Shown: piece after piece, positions 1-6,851 of the stretch
How positions within the stretch are numbered: the stretch's first letter is position 1
How the letters are laid out: every line of letters begins with the position of its first letter
Origin: Bacteroidota bacterium
GTDB lineage: Bacteria > Bacteroidota > Bacteroidia > Bacteroidales > GCA-2748055
Length of the DNA: 14,069 bases
Reading direction: 5' to 3'
Assembly (NCBI GenBank): GCA_030592605.1
Contig: JAUVIT010000009.1
Span: 1-14,069 of the forward strand
The notes under the pieces: generated by a model
Told to the model about the DNA's origin: nothing
What the model saw: only the letters and a program-made list of their open reading frames with translations
Databases searched by the model: none
Program-made: the position numbers and the translations under genes

Positions 1-41
1 GGAAATGGAAATAAAACAACTACTGATAAACCTATAGAGAG

Positions 42-908
42 ATGGAAACAGATTCGTGCAGTATCGAAACTTTAATCAAAACAGATGACCCCGAACTGGT
101 CAGAAGAAGTGCCAGACCGGAGGGAACGATAGTCGATGTCAACGGAATCAGGATTGGCGGCAAGGAGATTGTGATCATGGCCGGGCCATGTGCTGTTGAG
201 AGCGAGGTGCAGCTTACCGAAACGGCCAAAAGTGTCAGGGCCGGAGGTGCCTCAATCCTGAGAGGCGGCGCCTTTAAGCCGCGTACATCCCCATACAGCT
301 TCCAGGGTCTTGGTAAGGAAGGCCTGGAGATGCTCGAAAGAGCCAGAAATGAGACAGGCCTGTCGGTGGTCACCGAAGTGATGGATACCCGGCAGGTTGA
401 GACGGTTGCCAGATACGCAGACATGCTGCAGATCGGATCCCGGAACATGCAGAACTTCCCGCTTTTAAAGGAGGCAGGACGGACCTCAATGCCGATTCTT
501 CTGAAAAGGGGAATGATGGCCACCATCGATGAGTACCTGCATGCAGCCGAATATCTCCTTTCGCAGGGTAATACACAGGTGATATTGTGCGAAAGAGGTA
601 TACGGACCTTTGAATCTTCTACCCGCTACACCCTCGATTTGAATGCCATTCCTGTTCTCAAACAACGTACCCACCTGCCTGTGCTTGTGGATCCAAGTCA
701 CGGAACAGGGGTGCGATCGCTGGTAGCCACCATGGCAAAAGCCTCCATAGCTGCTGGTGCAGACGGACTCCTGATGGAGGTGCACTACAGGCCCGAAGAG
801 GCGCTGTGCGATGGTTCGCAATCACTCTATCCTGAAGAGTTCGGGATGATGATGGGGGACCTCCGAAAAGTTGCCGAGGCTATTGGCCGCACCATTCACG
901 TGCTTTAA
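42..908 (+). CDS. aroF: 3-deoxy-7-phosphoheptulonate (DAHP) synthase, type I-beta
   Basis: Cytoplasmic enzyme that condenses phosphoenolpyruvate with erythrose 4-phosphate, the first step of the shikimate pathway to aromatic amino acids. The 288-residue product carries the family motifs in order: AGPCAVES (about 47-54), [18 protein letters not shown] (about 74-91), [32 protein letters not shown], and VDPSHGTG followed by [15 protein letters not shown] near the C-terminus, which include the PEP- and metal-binding Cys, His, Glu and Asp. The short N-terminal part (about 45 residues) is too small for a full ferredoxin-like/ACT regulatory domain, and there is no chorismate mutase fusion, so feedback control by this chain alone is unlikely (inference). 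The related KDO-8-phosphate synthase is less likely because of the YSFQGLG and DPSHGTG signatures. The ATG at 42 follows an AGAGAG stretch. It is first in a tight run with the next two genes, although no functional link to them is obvious. Confidence 0.93.
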   Translation: METDSCSIETLIKTDDPELVRRSARPEGTIVDVNGIRIGGKEIVIMAGPCAVESEVQLTETAKSVRAGGASILRGGAFKPRTSPYSFQGLGKEGLEMLERARNETGLSVVTEVMDTRQVETVARYADMLQIGSRNMQNFPLLKEAGRTSMPILLKRGMMATIDEYLHAAEYLLSQGNTQVILCERGIRTFESSTRYTLDLNAIPVLKQRTHLPVLVDPSHGTGVRSLVATMAKASIAAGADGLLMEVHYRPEEALCDGSQSLYPEEFGMMMGDLRKVAEAIGRTIHVL

Positions 909-920
909 AACTGTCAGGCA

Positions 921-1997
921 TTGAGCCGGCTTGCACCATACCTTGTTATATTGGCACTCTCTCTGCCTTTTAAAGGTGTGTCGCAGAGTCAGATTCAAGA
1001 ACATATAGCCATTGGACTGCTTCTCCCGGATCACTCTCAAAACGATGTAATCAATGCTGCAGAACTTGCCATTAAACAGGCCAATGCTGCAGGCGGTTAT
1101 ATGAACCAGGAATTCAAGCTGGTGATTCGTACCGCTGAAGGATTCTGGGGCGCAGGCTCTAAAGAATCGGTCAGCCTGGTGTACGAGGACAAGGTGCGTG
1201 CCATCATTGGCGCTCTGGATGGCAGAAACGGGCACTTGGCCGAACAGGTAGCTACCAAAACGCACCTTACTTATATCGAAACATTCGCCACTGAGCCAAC
1301 ACTCTCCCAGGCTTTTGTTCCCTGGTTTATGCGAGTGGTACCCAACGATAATCAGCAGTCTGCTGCCATTCTCAGGCAGATCAAAAAGGAGGGAGGAGAA
1401 AAAATCGGCATTCTCTCCACCGAAGACTACGATACCAGGTATGCTGTCAAAAGTCTCACAAAAGCAGTGGCCCGTGAGACCGGGATGCCACCCCTGGTCA
1501 TTGAACTGGACACAACGAACCATCACCAAAGAGGCGCCATTGAGAAAATACTTAACAGTGATCTGGATCACCTTGTGATTCCTTTTGATGCAGATTGCAT
1601 AAAGGATCTTATTATAAGCCTTGGACAAGTAAATCCTGACCTTAAAAAATACGGAACGCTCCACTTTACCATAGGTGCAGAGAAGAGAGGAGCCACCTGG
1701 AAAGATTATGAAGGTGTCTGTCTGGTCGCCCCCAGCTTCAACAAAAAACAGCATGCTTCTCTGCCGGACAGCCGCTCCGCCTATATGTACGATGCTGTAA
1801 ACCTGGTGATCAACGCCATTCACCAGGTAGGAACCAAGCGGGAAACAATAACAGATTACCTTTCAAAATCGGAATTCTCCAGAGGGGTTACTGGCAGCAT
1901 CTCCTTCGACGTACTTGGAAACAGGCAAAGTCAGCCCACCCTTTTCCGCATCGAAAACGGAGTAAAACAAGTGATTGAATCACCACAAAAACCATAG
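921..1997 (+). CDS. Periplasmic ligand-binding protein, LivJ-like (type 1 periplasmic-binding fold)
   Basis: A 358-residue secreted protein with a type 1 periplasmic-binding (Peripla_BP_6) fold, the family of branched-chain amino acid, amide and urea binding proteins. Residues 1-22 form a signal peptide (Arg3, then a hydrophobic stretch ending near GVSQS). The mature part shows the family opening IAIGLLLPDHS, then AAELAIKQANAAGG, then VRAIIGALDGRNGHLAEQVA and a second-lobe block EKIGILSTEDYDTRYAVKSL. The start is TTG: the frame is closed by the TAA of the upstream DAHP synthase gene 12 bases earlier, and only TTG at 921 keeps the signal peptide intact. It lies in the same reading frame as that upstream gene. 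It ends 2 bases before the sulfatase start, implying co-transcription. No ABC permease or ATPase is present, so it could be an orphan transporter component or a ligand sensor. The ligand is unknown. Confidence 0.82.
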   Translation: MSRLAPYLVILALSLPFKGVSQSQIQEHIAIGLLLPDHSQNDVINAAELAIKQANAAGGYMNQEFKLVIRTAEGFWGAGSKESVSLVYEDKVRAIIGALDGRNGHLAEQVATKTHLTYIETFATEPTLSQAFVPWFMRVVPNDNQQSAAILRQIKKEGGEKIGILSTEDYDTRYAVKSLTKAVARETGMPPLVIELDTTNHHQRGAIEKILNSDLDHLVIPFDADCIKDLIISLGQVNPDLKKYGTLHFTIGAEKRGATWKDYEGVCLVAPSFNKKQHASLPDSRSAYMYDAVNLVINAIHQVGTKRETITDYLSKSEFSRGVTGSISFDVLGNRQSQPTLFRIENGVKQVIESPQKP

Positions 1998-1999
1998 AT

Positions 2000-3562
2000 A
2001 TGCGAATCAGAGAGAATCTGCTGACCATCTTAATCATCCCTGTTCTCCTCACTATCCTAAGCTTAAGTTGCAAGCAGGGATTTGTAGAAACCCCACCCAA
2101 TATCATCTATATCCTGGCCGATGACCTGGGATATGGGGATGTATCAGCCATGAATCCCGAATCGGCCTGGGAAACCACTTATATTGATCAGATCGCAAAG
2201 GAAGGGATACGGTTTACCGATGCACATACAGGCTCTGCGGTCTGCTCCCCCACCCGCTACGGAGTGCTGACAGGACGTTACTCCTGGCGGACAAGTCTGA
2301 AACAGGGAGTGCTGTGGAGCTGGGATCCGCCACTTATCCAGCAGGAAGAGACCACCGTTGGAAAACTGCTCCAGGAAAAGGGCTACACCACTGCCTGTGT
2401 GGGCGAGTGGCACCTGGGGCTAGGCTGGCAGTACCATGCAGCAGATCCGGATAGCGTCGATTTTTCCAAGACAGTGATCGGTGGTCCCACCTCCTTAGGC
2501 TTTGACTATTTCTTCGGAATTACCGCCTCCCTGGATATTCCTCCCTATGTTTATATTGAGAATGACCGGCCAACCATGGTCCCCGTCAAGTATACCCAAA
2601 ATATCTCGAAATACAGCTGGTGGCGAAAGGGGCTGACGGGCGATGATTTTGAGCACGAGCAGGTGCTACCAGTGCTGACCAGCAAAGCCGTGGCTTTTAT
2701 AGACAGGCACATGGAAGCTAAACCCTCTGAGCCCTTTTTCCTGTACTTTCCTCTCCCCGCACCACATACCCCTATATTGCCAACAGATGAATTCAAAGGG
2801 AAGAGTAGTACCAATGCCTATGGCGATTTTATGCTGCAGGTGAATTATACAGTGGGACAGATCCTGAAATCGCTTGAAGATCATGAGATCTCAGAGAACA
2901 CTCTTATTATCTTTACCAGCGATAATGGTTGTTCGCCCGAGGCAAACTACACGGAACTGGCCAGATACGGACATAATCCAAGCTTCCATTTCAGGGGACA
3001 CAAGGCTGATATTTTTGAGGGCGGACACCGGGTTCCCTTCCTTGCCAGATGGCCCGGAAAAATTAAAGCGGGCACTGAGAACCACCAGGTGGTCTGCCTG
3101 ACGGACCTGCTGGCTACCGTGGCAGAGATTACCGATGCGGAAGTGGCTCCTTCTGCAGGAGTGGATTCTTATTCGCTTCTTCCTGCTCTGCTGGGAGAAA
3201 GTGAAGAAGTGGTCCGGGAGGCCACTGTGCACCACTCCGTTAACGGATCCTTTGCCATCAGGAAAGGACCCTGGAAACTAATTCTTTGTCCGGGCTCAGG
3301 CGGATGGAGCGATCCCAAACCAGATGCACCCGAAATCGGGTCCCTGCCCCCCTTCCAGCTTTACAACCTGGAGAAAGATATTGGGGAGACAGAAAACCTG
3401 GTGGACCAGTACCCGGAAATTGCAGATGAGCTGTCAGCATTACTGAGGCGGTATATAGAAGAAGGCAGAAGTACCCCGGGACCTGTCCAGGCTTATGTGG
3501 ATTCAGAAAACTGGCCCGGGCTTAGTTGGATGGATATTCAGCGCTCTATATCAGGATTATAG
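2000..3562 (+). CDS. Sulfatase (arylsulfatase family S1), lipoprotein
   Basis: A 520-residue formylglycine-type sulfatase, exported and lipid-anchored: residues 1-24 are a lipoprotein signal with a SLSC lipobox (Cys24). Family landmarks are visible: metal-binding ILADDLGYGD (Asp41, Asp42), the modification site CSPTR with Cys82 (converted to formylglycine by a sulfatase-maturing enzyme) continuing YGVLTGR, APHTPI (His256), TSDNG (Asp308, Asn309), RGHKADIFEGGHRVP (Lys335) and the C-terminal block LYNLEKDIGETENL. It would hydrolyse sulfate esters on a glycan or small molecule in the periplasm; the substrate cannot be told from the sequence. The usual GKWHLG motif reads GEWHLG here, so the Lys that normally contacts the sulfate and formylglycine is Glu136 (His138 is kept), which may alter activity. 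The start is 2 bases after the binding-protein stop. The 3' end overlaps the convergent activator gene by 25 bases. Confidence 0.92.
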   Translation: MRIRENLLTILIIPVLLTILSLSCKQGFVETPPNIIYILADDLGYGDVSAMNPESAWETTYIDQIAKEGIRFTDAHTGSAVCSPTRYGVLTGRYSWRTSLKQGVLWSWDPPLIQQEETTVGKLLQEKGYTTACVGEWHLGLGWQYHAADPDSVDFSKTVIGGPTSLGFDYFFGITASLDIPPYVYIENDRPTMVPVKYTQNISKYSWWRKGLTGDDFEHEQVLPVLTSKAVAFIDRHMEAKPSEPFFLYFPLPAPHTPILPTDEFKGKSSTNAYGDFMLQVNYTVGQILKSLEDHEISENTLIIFTSDNGCSPEANYTELARYGHNPSFHFRGHKADIFEGGHRVPFLARWPGKIKAGTENHQVVCLTDLLATVAEITDAEVAPSAGVDSYSLLPALLGESEEVVREATVHHSVNGSFAIRKGPWKLILCPGSGGWSDPKPDAPEIGSLPPFQLYNLEKDIGETENLVDQYPEIADELSALLRRYIEEGRSTPGPVQAYVDSENWPGLSWMDIQRSISGL

Positions 3563-5055
3563 AATCCCATATTTTCAATAAAAATATCCTGGAAATCAGG
3601 ATCTCCTTCAAGATTCACATGGCTTGTTTTGTCCAGGATATCATCAGTGAGTTGAGAATCGGAAAACAATAACATCTTGGCTCCGGTCAGGGCCGAATTT
3701 CCCAGCTTATGCATCTTCTCCGCTGGACATAAGAGCATTCCGGTCCTGATCACGTTTTCGAGGTTGATATAGGTCCCAAAACCACCTGCAATGTAGACAT
3801 CCTTAATATCATCGACTCCTATGTTATGCTCCCTCAAAAGTATCTTAAGGCCTGCAGCCAGAGCCGCCTTTGCCAGTTGAAACTCCTGAATATCTTTCTG
3901 TGAAATTGTGACCGGTGGGGAGATCATAATCTCCTGTTCACCGGAAAGAATCTCCCCGAACTCCCCCAGGAATCCCTCTTCCAGGAACACAGCCACCGCA
4001 TCAATCAACCCACTCCCACAGATCCCCCTGGGTTCAGCATCTCCTATGACCCTGCAACCGGTTCTATTTTGAACAGTCGTGATCGAAGCAATGGCCCCGG
4101 TGGTGGCCAGCATTCCCATGGAAATTCGTGCTCCCTCAAAAGCCGGACCGGCAGCGGTGGAGGCACACAGCATGCGATCCCGGTTTCCAACCACAATCTC
4201 GCCGTTAGTCCCCAGATCGATTAATACAGAATAGGCCTCCCTGTTATACATCCCGGTTGCAACGATACCGGCTAATATATCACTCCCCACAAAACTTCCG
4301 ATGGAGGGGTAGAAACTGATCTCAGTACAGGAAATGTTCCATCCCAGTTCCAAGGAGGTAAATGTTTTCATCCCCAGATCCTGTGATTCAAACGGATAAA
4401 AGGAGAGGGGACGAATATCGGATGCACAGAAGAAATGCTGCATCACTGTATTCCCCACAATAACAACCTTCTCAAGCTTGACGGTTCTGCCGGCACACAA
4501 AGCAGCAATCATTTGCCATATCCGGTTCCGGATGATGCTTGTCAACTCTTCAGGTCCATGTGAAAGCGCAGCTTCAAGCCTGGTAATCAGGTCACCGCCA
4601 AATTTTGCCTGTGGATTTATCCCGGTTTCAACAGCCAGGATATGACCAGTTTTCAGATCGATCAACTGTGCCACCAGTGTAGTGGTTCCTAGGTCCACAG
4701 CAACTCCAAAGCCTGAACCTGGCTCAAATTTAAAAGGGGTTTCATCTGCCTGAATGATGGTTTCATACTGTTCCACCTCCACCACCAGGTCACTGTCGCA
4801 CCTGCTTAGGCAAGCAAGCCTCCATTCCGGGTCCAGTTTTAATTCCTGCAATCGCCTGGTGTGATATGGATCCGTTGTTACCTCTCCATCCAGAATACGA
4901 ACAGCACATCTCCCACAGGTTCCCTTGCCCCCGCATGGAAACTCTACCCCATATTGATGTAGGACATCCCTTAAGGGTGAACCTCGTCTGGCCTGTACTA
5001 TCTTACCCTGGGGGAATAGCCGTATCTTTACTGTTTCCAAGACCTTACGCAGCAA
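3538..5055 (-). CDS. Corrinoid protein reductive activator, [2Fe-2S] plus ASKHA ATPase (RACo-like, DUF4445)
   Basis: A 505-residue ATP-dependent reductive activator that returns accidentally oxidised Co(II) corrinoid to the active Co(I) state, like RACo of acetogens and RamA-type activators in function. An N-terminal ferredoxin domain (about 8-98) has the plant-type cluster ligands Cys41, Cys47, Cys50 (CGGKGTCGRC) and Cys82. A short linker leads to an ASKHA (actin/sugar kinase/Hsp70) domain with AVDLGTTT near 119-126, VIVGNTVMQHFF, LIDLGTNGEIVVGN, GPAFEGARISMG and YIAGGFG. The protein is shorter than the roughly 600-residue RACo type; the ATPase part begins almost directly after the ferredoxin, so the middle domain of RACo seems absent. 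The start is TTG at 5055, overlapping the upstream corrinoid gene by 11 bases, a sign of translational coupling; TTG at 5040 is an alternative. Its obvious client is the corrinoid protein encoded just before it. Confidence 0.9.
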   Translation of the reverse strand: MLRKVLETVKIRLFPQGKIVQARRGSPLRDVLHQYGVEFPCGGKGTCGRCAVRILDGEVTTDPYHTRRLQELKLDPEWRLACLSRCDSDLVVEVEQYETIIQADETPFKFEPGSGFGVAVDLGTTTLVAQLIDLKTGHILAVETGINPQAKFGGDLITRLEAALSHGPEELTSIIRNRIWQMIAALCAGRTVKLEKVVIVGNTVMQHFFCASDIRPLSFYPFESQDLGMKTFTSLELGWNISCTEISFYPSIGSFVGSDILAGIVATGMYNREAYSVLIDLGTNGEIVVGNRDRMLCASTAAGPAFEGARISMGMLATTGAIASITTVQNRTGCRVIGDAEPRGICGSGLIDAVAVFLEEGFLGEFGEILSGEQEIMISPPVTISQKDIQEFQLAKAALAAGLKILLREHNIGVDDIKDVYIAGGFGTYINLENVIRTGMLLCPAEKMHKLGNSALTGAKMLLFSDSQLTDDILDKTSHVNLEGDPDFQDIFIENMGFYNPDIER

Positions 5056-5713
5056 GCTCTTTCAGATACTCCACTGCACCGCGGGGATCGGGAGAGTAAA
5101 AATCAGCCCCAATTTTAGCCCGGAAGTCGTCAGTTAATGGCGCACCACCCACAAGTACTTTTGTATCCGGGTGAGCCTCTTTTATCTTTGTAACGATCAC
5201 CTCCATGTTAGCCATGGTAGTTGTGAGAAGTGCAGATAGCCCAACAATAGCACCAGGATTATCAGCAAGGGTCTGGTTAAAGGTATCTTCATTCACATCC
5301 ACACCCAGATCGATAATGGTCCAGCCTCCTCCCTCTACCATCATAGCCACAAGGTTTTTCCCGATATCGGGAAGATCTCCTTTGACAGTTCCGATAATGA
5401 AGGTCCCTTTAGACTTCACATCGCCAGATTGAAAGAAGGGTTTCAGATGAGCCATCGCTGCACTCATTGCTTTTGCAGACATAAGCATCTGAGGAACAAA
5501 GATTTTATTCTCAGAAAATTTTTGTCCCACACGATCCATGGCTGGGACCAGCGCATCGGTGAGAATGCTGGCGGGTGGAACCCCTGTATCAAGGGCCTCT
5601 CTGGCCAGTTCATCTGCTCCATCCTGACCTTTCAAATTAGGTGGATAAGGCGAATTTTTATCTACTTTACCAAATTCTACGGCTTCACCAAGTTGTGCTA
5701 AAATGGACTCCAT
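5045..5713 (-). CDS. Methyltransferase corrinoid (cobalamin-binding) protein with His-to-Pro change in DxHxxG
   Basis: A 222-residue methyl-carrier corrinoid protein of the MtgC/MttC/MtaC type. Residues about 1-95 form the helical cap domain (ALVPAMDRVGQKFSENKIF, then VPQMLMSAKAM), with an extra proline-rich stretch around 20-32 (NSPYPPNLKGQDG). Residues about 103-220 form the Rossmann-like B12 domain: GTVKGD, GKNLV, DLGVDV, VGLSALLTTTM (Ser160) and VLVGGAPL. The B12 lower-ligand motif DxHxxG reads DLPDIG (113-118), so the cobalt-coordinating His is Pro115. The codon is CCC on the coding strand, one base from CAC. The reading frame is otherwise intact and the fold motifs are conserved. It is co-transcribed with its activator (11-base overlap) and divergent from the AraC regulator. 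It probably shuttles methyl groups between an unlinked substrate methyltransferase and the methyl-THF methyltransferase at 9437. The methyl donor is unknown. Confidence 0.9.
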   Translation of the reverse strand: MESILAQLGEAVEFGKVDKNSPYPPNLKGQDGADELAREALDTGVPPASILTDALVPAMDRVGQKFSENKIFVPQMLMSAKAMSAAMAHLKPFFQSGDVKSKGTFIIGTVKGDLPDIGKNLVAMMVEGGGWTIIDLGVDVNEDTFNQTLADNPGAIVGLSALLTTTMANMEVIVTKIKEAHPDTKVLVGGAPLTDDFRAKIGADFYSPDPRGAVEYLKELAA

Positions 5714-5767
5714 TACTTCAGGATTTAGTTAAAATTGTTATTTATTCAACATGTAAAATTAGCCATT

Positions 5768-5799
5768 ACAATCTAACTGATTGATATTTCTTTCACAAT
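5768..5799 (-). promoter_or_regulatory. Putative Bacteroidota promoter of the corrinoid/activator operon
   Basis: On the minus strand, ATTG (5796-5799) and TAGATTGT (5768-5775) are separated by 20 bases. This resembles the Bacteroidota TTTG / TAnnTTTG promoter with 19-21 base spacing, but neither box is perfect. It would place the transcript start roughly 45-50 bases before the corrinoid ATG. The region is AT-rich, so chance matches are likely. No Shine-Dalgarno sequence is seen before that ATG. Confidence 0.3.
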
Positions 5800-5800
5800 T

Positions 5801-5852
5801 TATGATGCTATATTGACCGATTCATTATTTTTATACAAAATAAAATTAGCAT
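5801..5852. promoter_or_regulatory. Candidate operator elements in the divergent corrinoid/araC intergenic region
   Basis: The element TATGATGCTATATTGACC (5801-5818) lies just upstream of the putative -33 box of the corrinoid operon. It resembles 6765-6781 before focA (TATGATG, then T, and TTxACC ending) with a one-base gap. The hexamer TAGCAT also occurs here in reverse (5805-5810) and forward over the araC start (5847-5852), and twice in tandem before focA (6745-6756). Shared elements at both promoters of the C1 cassette suggest a common regulator, most simply the AraC protein encoded here. This is inference from short matches. Confidence 0.35.
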
Positions 5853-6714
5853 GAGGAAGTTAATGGAACAGATCAAGCTAAATCCTGATGAATCTTTCTA
5901 TATCGGCATATTTCAGGACCATATCGATAAGAGCCATTGGCACTACCACCAGGAGTTTGAACTAAGCTTTATTACTGAAGGCTCGGGAAAGAGACTTGTT
6001 GGCGATTCCATTGAAGCATTCCATCCTGGTGATTTGATTTTCATCGGTCCCCGGATACCCCATGTATGGTTCTCTGAAGAATCCCGCGGCAGGCAACATT
6101 CCGGAAGAACCCTCGAGTCTGTATACATGCTCTTTGACAACGACATATTGCCTGCAGGACTCACAGGGCTACCTGAATTTGATCATGTACGGAAAGCTGT
6201 TAACCTATCAGAAAGAGGGATCAGGATTACCGGAACAACATTGAATGAAGTAAGCAAGATCATGCTGCAGCTCCCCTATTTGAACCGCATAAAACGATTG
6301 ATGTTTTTCTACGAGATCATGGATCTTATTGGAAGGAGCGACTCATTTTCCTACCTGGCCAGTGCCGAATATGTGAAAACCAAATTTAAAACAACCAATT
6401 CCAGGGTGAACCGCATCCACGAATTCCTCATGAAAAATTACCAGAATGATATAGACCTTCATGAAGTAGCAGATATCGTACATATGGCACCAGCCTCAGC
6501 CTGCAGGTTTTTCAAATCCTCCACCGGATTAACAATTTTTGAATACCTGAACAAGATTAAGATTGACTACTCATGCCAGTTGCTTCTGAACACGGATCTG
6601 AACATAGTTGACATCAGTTATGATTGCGGATTCAACAACCTGAGCCATTTCAACAAGCAATTCAGGAAGTTCATTAACAAGACCCCAACCCAGTTCAGAA
6701 AATTACGCCGGTAA
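5851..6714 (+). CDS. AraC family transcriptional regulator with cupin sensor domain
   Basis: A 287-residue regulator. The N-terminal part (about 1-100) is an AraC-type cupin: HWHYHQEFELSFITEGSG, then a glycine turn in FHPGDLIFIGPRIPHVW, typical of a small-ligand pocket. The C-terminal part (about 187-287) has the two helix-turn-helix motifs of the family: DLHEVADIVHMAPASACRFF and, after a linker helix, NIVDISYDCGFNNLSHFNKQ, followed by the closing KTPTQFRKLR. It stands between two C1 gene blocks, divergent from the corrinoid/activator operon and upstream of focA-fhs, so control of both is the obvious inference; the inducer could be the methylated substrate or its sugar or amine moiety. The first codon is ATG at 5851; an in-frame second ATG (Met5) lies 12 bases on and is a possible alternative start. 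Regulators with this cupin layout often respond to carbohydrates, but the ligand cannot be read here. Confidence 0.9.
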   Translation: MRKLMEQIKLNPDESFYIGIFQDHIDKSHWHYHQEFELSFITEGSGKRLVGDSIEAFHPGDLIFIGPRIPHVWFSEESRGRQHSGRTLESVYMLFDNDILPAGLTGLPEFDHVRKAVNLSERGIRITGTTLNEVSKIMLQLPYLNRIKRLMFFYEIMDLIGRSDSFSYLASAEYVKTKFKTTNSRVNRIHEFLMKNYQNDIDLHEVADIVHMAPASACRFFKSSTGLTIFEYLNKIKIDYSCQLLLNTDLNIVDISYDCGFNNLSHFNKQFRKFINKTPTQFRKLRR

Positions 6715-6732
6715 TTTTAACCTTTTGTCATT

Positions 6733-6782
6733 TATTTGCAAATATAGCATTAGCATAGGGTAACTATGATGATCGTTTACCC
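6733..6782. promoter_or_regulatory. Cluster of palindrome and repeats upstream of focA (candidate operator)
   Basis: Three adjacent elements lie in the 137-base gap between araC and focA. A perfect 12-base palindrome TATTTGCAAATA occupies 6733-6744. The tandem repeat TAGCATTAGCAT occupies 6745-6756. The inverted repeat GGGTAA-N13-TTACCC occupies 6758-6782 and encloses TATGATG (6765-6771), also found before the corrinoid operon. The cluster ends 13 bases upstream of the -7-like box, a usual place for activator binding. Which element binds which protein is unknown. Confidence 0.45.
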
Positions 6783-6795
6783 ACGGAAACCAGAA

Positions 6796-6803
6796 TATAT
6801 TTG
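6796..6803 (+). promoter_or_regulatory. Putative -7 box of the focA-fhs operon promoter
   Basis: TATATTTG is an exact match to the Bacteroidota -7 consensus TAnnTTTG, about 50 bases before the focA ATG. No good TTTG -33 box is found at the normal distance (the closest is TTTA at 6776-6779, spacing 16), as would be expected of a promoter that depends on an activator bound in the repeat cluster just upstream. Confidence 0.45.
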
Positions 6804-6851
6804 TAGGTTGATATTGCCGAACATCTTACAAACAAGACCCTAAGCGAATAG

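Noticed and set aside
42..908. Could be KDO-8-phosphate synthase (kdsA) instead of DAHP synthase
   Set aside because: The [16 protein letters not shown] and DPSHGTG...[15 protein letters not shown] signatures fit type I-beta DAHP synthase; KdsA has a different set.
822..1823. Long open frame on the minus strand opposite the binding protein (333 codons)
   Set aside because: It is antisense to a convincing secreted binding protein, shows no recognisable family motif, and has irregular composition; a shadow frame.
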